A stretch of DNA of 64,000 bases from Rehmannia glutinosa (taxonomy: Eukaryota; Streptophyta; Magnoliopsida; Lamiales; Orobanchaceae). Below, piece after piece: positions 59,754 through 64,000 of this stretch. The stretch covers positions 124,001-188,000 of the forward strand of contig JABTTQ020002608.1 in NCBI GenBank assembly GCA_016081115.2. Reading direction: 5' to 3'. Position 1 is the first letter of the stretch; each line of letters starts with the position of its first letter. The translations under genes were made by a program, and so were the position numbers. The notes beneath the pieces were generated by a model. It saw only the letters and a list, made by a program, of their open reading frames with translations. It was not told the DNA's origin and ran no database searches.

Positions 59754-60398
59754 CCTACAAATAGCCGACAAATAACTTAAATTTTTTGCGTGGAAGTTTA
59801 AGTCCACATAATTAATTTCGTGATTAAGCTTGAATTTAATGAATTTTGGTTTGGGATTCGCAAGAAAATAATCACGTGTTTTTTACTTACTAATAAGATT
59901 CACCTAGTATTAATAGAAGTTTGATACCGTACGATTTATGTTGATTTGTACGTAGTAACTTCGTTTTTACTACTTGTAGTTTAATCATTGTTTTGCTTGG
60001 TATATTAGGTTCAACAAACAAAAACCAAAAGTTAGAGCATTTAAGGTAATTAATTTGGTAAAAATTATAAAGAAATCAAACTAAAAATTTGGAGAACTAT
60101 TAATTTGATATACTATATCACTAAATTTTGGAATGATCTAATTGGTAAGTTATCAAATTCCTAATTGGTATGTTATCAAATTTTCTTTTGTTTTTATACG
60201 GTAAACAGTAAATCAAGATAAAAATAATTTAATATCAGAGATGGATTGAGACATATTAAACTAAAAAAAACACATGCATGTTTCAAAATATAAAAAATTT
60301 TAAAAATTGAATTACTAGAACAGATTTAGTAATTCTAAAATTGAGAAGCATTAAAGTTAAATAAACAATTAAGTAAATTTTCATAAGTACTTGCATGA
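59754..60398. other. AT-rich host DNA between MITE and CACTA
   Basis: The first 500 bp continue segmental duplication copy III. From about 60260 the sequence is unique within the window and AT-rich, with no gene or repeat recognised. Confidence 0.6.
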
Positions 60399-60879
60399 CA
60401 CTACCAAAAACAGAGGCTTTTGCAACGACAAAAAGTCGTTGCAAAAAATTGGAAGTCGTTGCAAAAACTTCCTTTGTTGAGACGACTATGTTGTTGCAAA
60501 AATCTAGTTGTGTGTACTAGGTTTTGTGGTTATTTGCAAATACTTCAACTGTTTTGGGACCATCTTGTCGTCACAAAAACCTTGCCGTGTGTATTATTTT
60601 TTTTGCTTATTTTCGTTGCAATCAAATTTTTTTTTACTCCCCAATTTCCTGGATTTACGTTTTTTTTTCAAACATATCTAACGATATATCATATATTTCT
60701 ATATACCAAACACATTATCAAACACAAATGCGATATTACTAGTAAACAAACAAAATATAAACAATATAGTTGTATTACAAAAAAATGAGTTATAGTCCAA
60801 ATGTTCATATATAATTAACTACAATAACTAATTTTGATAGATACAATCCTGAAAAAGAAAACGAAAACACCAGACCATT

Positions 60880-61360
60880 TCTTGCATATCAGGCTTAGGA
60901 GTCTGAAGCATAGGTCCACCAAGAGAAAGTTTTATATTGCTTGCACCAGCACCACCACATGACAATCTAGGCCCTTTTTCGCGCTCTAGTTCTTCATAGG
61001 GCTTGGCTTTGAACCATAAAGAGCCTTCTGATCCTAATAAATTATATAACGCATATATGGGCGTATTCAAAAAGTCATATACAGAGAGCATATCATAATT
61101 TTGAAAATGATATTTAGCATGTAATCAAAGAAAAGGTCTATACCCTCTGCCTCTTGCGTTCTAGTTCTTTTTCTTGCCGTAAAACTATGTAATCTTCAAG
61201 CATAGAAAGCAGACGGACCTATACATAATAGATTAGAACTAACAGTAAATCTTGTTATTAATGAGAGAGAGAGAGAGAGAGAAAGAGATGGAATGAACAC
61301 TTACGCCATCATAAGTAAAATGGACTCCCCGTTCTCATTTTCTCATGCTGAAGTCTTTGA
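60880..61360 (-). pseudogene. MAP65: MAP65 microtubule-associated protein gene fragment inside CACTA
   Basis: Three exon pieces on the minus strand keep splice sites. They are about 61360-61305 (GVHFTYDG, donor GTAAGT), 61218-61144 (VRLLSMLEDYIVLRQEKEL) and 61033 to about 60880 (DQKALYGSKPSPMK, then KLSLGGPMLQTPKPD). These match the conserved C-terminal third of plant MAP65 proteins, which cross-link antiparallel microtubules. An in-frame TAG after SKPSPMKN, a 1-nt shift and a TGA in the first piece make it non-functional. Retained introns show capture from genomic DNA, not a retrocopy. Identification is from memory of the family motifs. Confidence 0.8.
61265..61286. repeat. (GA)n microsatellite
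   Basis: About nine or ten GA units lie in an intron of the captured MAP65 fragment. Confidence 0.85.
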
Positions 61361-62156
61361 AGTCAACATTTCCACCATTGTTGTTCTAGCAAACAGAGCC
61401 ATTACCACAATCATGTATATTGCCAATATAAGTCACACTATTTTACCAATTAAGGCAGCAGCAAAAAGAAAGCCTCTAAACACAAAGGTCACACTATTTT
61501 ACCAATTACCAATTAAGTCACTCTAATGGTCAGCCAACAATCACCAAACATTGAGCTAATATAACCTCAACAAAGGAAAATAGAATATTGGAGTTAACCT
61601 CGACAAAGGCGAACCATTGAACACAAAGGTGACGGTGGCGGCGACGCGGGGAAGATCGGCAGAGGGAGGGAGAGAGACGAGGGTAAAGAAAATTGTTCGC
61701 GGGAATATTAAATAGGATTGACTTATTTTTAATTTTTAATGAAATAATATTGACAAAAAAATTCGTCTCTAATAATTGACTTTGGAAATGACTTTGTCGT
61801 AGCAAAATATAAAGTAATTAGGGACGACAATAAGTCGTCCTTAATAGACAGCCTTTGGCACGCCTTAGTCGTCGCAAAACGTTGCACAACTTTTTAAAAT
61901 AACAAAAACTTTAAGGGCGACGCTTGTCGTTGCAAATTCTGTAATAATTAAGGATGAGAAAATGAGAGTGTGTGACCAAGACTTCTTAAAATTCTTACGA
62001 AAAATTTTAACGGCGGTAACGTTGTCGTAAATCTGATTTTTTTGCAACAACAGGGTGTTGTCTCTAAAAATACCGTTGCAAAAGACCCTTTTGCTAGTAG
62101 TGTGACTAATTAACTATTTTAATAAACATTTGTGATTGTGTTACTATTGGAGAATC

Positions 62157-62312
62157 TGTTAGATAAGTTTGTTATAGTTTGTTAGTCAGTTACATATGGT
62201 AGTTATATAGTTAGCTGAGCTCTCATATTATAAATAGCATCTGATTGTACTCAAACTATTTCAGTATGATATATACAATGGAGTCTTCTCTCTCAGTGTG
62301 TAAGGTTTAACA
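62157..62312 (+). repeat. 5' LTR of the short copia element
   Basis: It begins TGTTAGATAAG and ends GGTTTAACA. A TATA box TATAAATA lies at 62229-62236, and the transcript start is expected shortly after. The length of 156 bp is at the short end for copia LTRs. Confidence 0.8.
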
Positions 62313-62324
62313 TGGTATCAGGCC
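62313..62324 (+). other. Primer-binding site (initiator tRNA-Met)
   Basis: TGGTATCAGGCC directly follows the LTR. The first nine bases match the initiator tRNA-Met 3' end; the last three differ. Confidence 0.85.
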
Positions 62325-62356
62325 ACTCACCGGCGGTTACTCTCCGGTAGTGAATT

Positions 62357-63403
62357 ATGGCGTCCGATGCGTCAACTTCGTCCTCATCCTTCACTCCGAT
62401 TACATTCTCGCATCCGATTTCTTCCAAGCTTAGCTTAGATAATTTTTTGGTTTGGCGAAAGCAGATCCTTGCATCTATTCGAGGCCATCGTCTTCAATCG
62501 TTTCTCCTTGGCGATGTCTCTATTCCTTCGCGATTTCGATCCTCCGGTGAAGCAGAGGCTGGGATCGTTAATCCTCAATTTGTTGAGTGGGAACAACAGG
62601 ATCAGCTCATCCTTTTCCTGGATGTTAGCTTCCATTAGTGATGATATCTTAGCTCGATTGGTTAATTGTGATACAGATGCTTCAGTTTGGCGCACACTTG
62701 ATTGTGTGGGTATGCTAAATCTTGTTGGACATCCTATTTCTGAGAAGGATCACATTGATGCTGTTCTTGATGGTCTTCCTCCTGAGTATGAGACTTTTAT
62801 TCTGTCGATTAACACTAGAATTGAGCCTTTTTCGGTTCCTGAGATTGAAACCTTGTTACTTGCTCATGAAGCACGTATTGAGAAGAATGTTAAATCAATT
62901 GAAACAGCCATGGCTCATGTCGCTATTGGTCCTAATTCTAATTCTCTTGCAAATAATTCAACTCGTTCTGGATCTAATCCGGGGAATTATGGTCGTGGTA
63001 CTTTCAATCGAGGATTTCATGGTAATTCTCGTTGATTTTGTGGACGTGGTCATCTTAATAGGGGAAGAGGATTTTATGGATATTCGAAGGATCGTATTCA
63101 GTGTCAATTGTGTGGACGGCCTGGACACCTTGTTTTGGATTGTTATTATCGGTTTGATCAATCATTTCAAGGTCCTACACAGATTCAATCTCCTTCCTCA
63201 GGTGCTCAATTTCAAGAAAATGTTGCTCAGTCCAACTTCTTTGCTCCGAGCTCCTCTTCTCCTGGCAACATTGTCGTAAACTCTGTTGTTAATTCTCCTA
63301 GCTGGTACAATCCTTCAGATGAGTGGTATCCGGATTCTGGTGCAACAAATCACATTACTGTTGATGCTACTAATCTCATGCAACATACACCATACCATGG
63401 GGC
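62357..63403 (+). pseudogene. gag: Copia gag and protease start, broken
   Basis: The start ATG at 62357 gives MASDASTSSSSFTPITF, then KLSLDNFLVWRKQILASI, typical of copia gag. A 1-nt expansion in a T run near 62610 shifts the frame, and the rest continues in the 62469 frame. A segment of the gag domain is missing between WRTLDC and LVGHPISEKDHI (about 62700). A TGA at 63033-63035 then interrupts the same frame just before the nucleocapsid knuckle CQLCGRPGHLVLDC (C-x2-C-x4-H-x4-C, 63103-63144). The protease motif WYPDSGATNHIT is intact at about 63328. The frame ends where the next LTR starts. Confidence 0.88.
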
Positions 63404-64000
63404 TGTTCGCCTATATTTTTAGCTTCACCGCAAGTGTACGGTGTACGTTATTGAATAGGGTAGCAAGGTCGTATCCACAGAGACTAATAAATTAATATGC
63501 TAAGTATTTAACCAAGATAGTCTTATTTTTATTTAGACGATCGAAATTTGATGATTGTTGTTTTGAGATTAAGACAATTTAAATCACTAAAACACAAGAA
63601 TAAGATAACACGAATGAAAGAAGTATCAACATGATGTAATGGATTTCCGAGTTAAGGTTTCGATTAATAATCCTCTTGTTGTCGGTTTAATCAAGCCACG
63701 TTATTATCAATATTCCTATAAGACGATCACAAAGCTATTTTATCCTCCTCTCGAGATGCATATAAAACGTAGATTGAAATACTTATGCTAGCATCTCTAC
63801 TCAACATAAAGCATTCAACTCCCGAAAGCACAAAAGATCAAATATCCTCACAAATATTTACAAACCTTTCGATTCATGCAAATATTTGTGTCGAGTATTC
63901 AAGATCTAATATTGAAACTCATCTCTCGAATTATGAATCAATATATCAAACAAGTTAAATCATTGATCAAGTGATAAAACAAGAATAAGCTCAAAATACT
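63404..64000. repeat. LTR of another gypsy element H, running off the window
   Basis: From TGTTCGCC at 63404 the sequence has no copia resemblance. It contains CACCGCAAGTGTACGGTGT and GTCGTATCCACAGAGAC, parallel to TACCGCAAGCGTACGGTGT and ATCGTCTCCACAGGGA at the same end of the F LTR. It is therefore an LTR of a related Athila-type gypsy family inserted into the copia protease. No coding sequence lies before 64000. Confidence 0.7.

Larger units (their letters stand above)
60399..62102. mobile_element. Non-autonomous CACTA transposon carrying a MAP65 fragment
   Basis: The left end is CACTACCAAAAAC (60399) and the right end GCTAGTAGTG (62102). Both are flanked by the 3-bp target duplication TGA (60396-60398 and 62103-62105). 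The subterminal regions hold repeated GTCGTTGCAAAA-type units on both sides (60425-60500 and 61795-62090). At 1704 bp it is too short for transposase. The interior contains three exon-like pieces of a host MAP65 gene, so the element has transduplicated host sequence. Confidence 0.92.
62157..63403 (+). mobile_element. Short-LTR Ty1/copia element, 5' part
   Basis: This plus-strand element has a 156-bp LTR (62157-62312), a PBS and gag into the start of protease. It is cut at about 63404 by another LTR. The small LTR and the gag type distinguish it from the Sireviruses and suggest a small-copia lineage such as Ale. The 5-bp left flank is GAATC; the other end is not in the window. Confidence 0.85.

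Noticed and set aside
60420..60788. 122-codon plus-strand frame in the CACTA element
   Set aside because: It starts in the subterminal GTCGTTGCAAAA repeats and runs through low-complexity T-rich DNA without any recognisable protein feature.

Overview
This window is repeat-dominated nuclear DNA from a flowering plant, most likely a eudicot. The evidence is nested Ty1/copia (Sirevirus-type) and Ty3/gypsy (Athila-type) LTR retrotransposons primed by plant-type tRNAs, CACTA and Mutator-like DNA transposons, and remnants of three plant gene families: PLATZ, AIR9 and MAP65. I see no intact host gene, no rRNA or tRNA gene and no CRISPR array.

Layout of 1-34322 (one Sirevirus subfamily, four copies). 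Element D (+, 1-7655) enters the window inside integrase and carries the rest of pol plus a large ORF (ORF2) in the envelope-like position; it is cut off at 7656 by element A. Element A (-, 7656-21675) has both LTRs, primer-binding site (PBS), gag, pol, ORF2 and polypurine tract (PPT). Its 5' LTR is at the same time the 3' LTR of a partial element B (-, 21676-27143), so A and B form a tandem LTR-internal-LTR-internal array. At 27143/27144, inside RNase H, the orientation flips to element C (+, 27144-34322), giving an inverted repeat with arms of about 7 kb and no spacer. Every reading frame here is broken, and the two LTRs of A differ mainly at CAG/CTG triplets.

Layout of 34323-49446 (a second, better preserved Sirevirus subfamily). 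Element E (-, 34323-37935: LTR, PBS, gag, protease, start of the integrase region) abuts element G (+, 45291-49446: ORF2, PPT, 3' LTR). A 7.35-kb Athila-type gypsy element F (-, 37939-45290) is inserted 3 bp past the E terminus with a CAACC target duplication. F keeps both LTRs, PBS, gag and protease but has no reverse transcriptase or integrase. The inferred order of insertion is G, then E into G, then C into E and F at the E/G border.

Layout of 49447-64000 (AT-rich host DNA). A degenerate PLATZ zinc-protein locus occurs in three copies (about 49705, 50792-52205 and 57687), all broken. Between the second and third lies a three-exon fragment of an AIR9-like microtubule-associated protein gene (54890-55786) and the 3' end of a CACTA transposon (to 57686). 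A Mutator-like MITE (58774-59743), a CACTA element carrying a MAP65 gene fragment (60399-62102) and a short-LTR copia element (62157-63403) follow. The copia element is interrupted by the LTR of another gypsy element that runs off the window.

The coding content is therefore retrotransposon polyproteins (gag, protease, integrase, RT, RNase H), the ORF2 protein of unknown role, and host-gene debris. Nothing here looks able to transpose by itself as sequenced, although some of the breaks in 1-34322 may be sequencing error.
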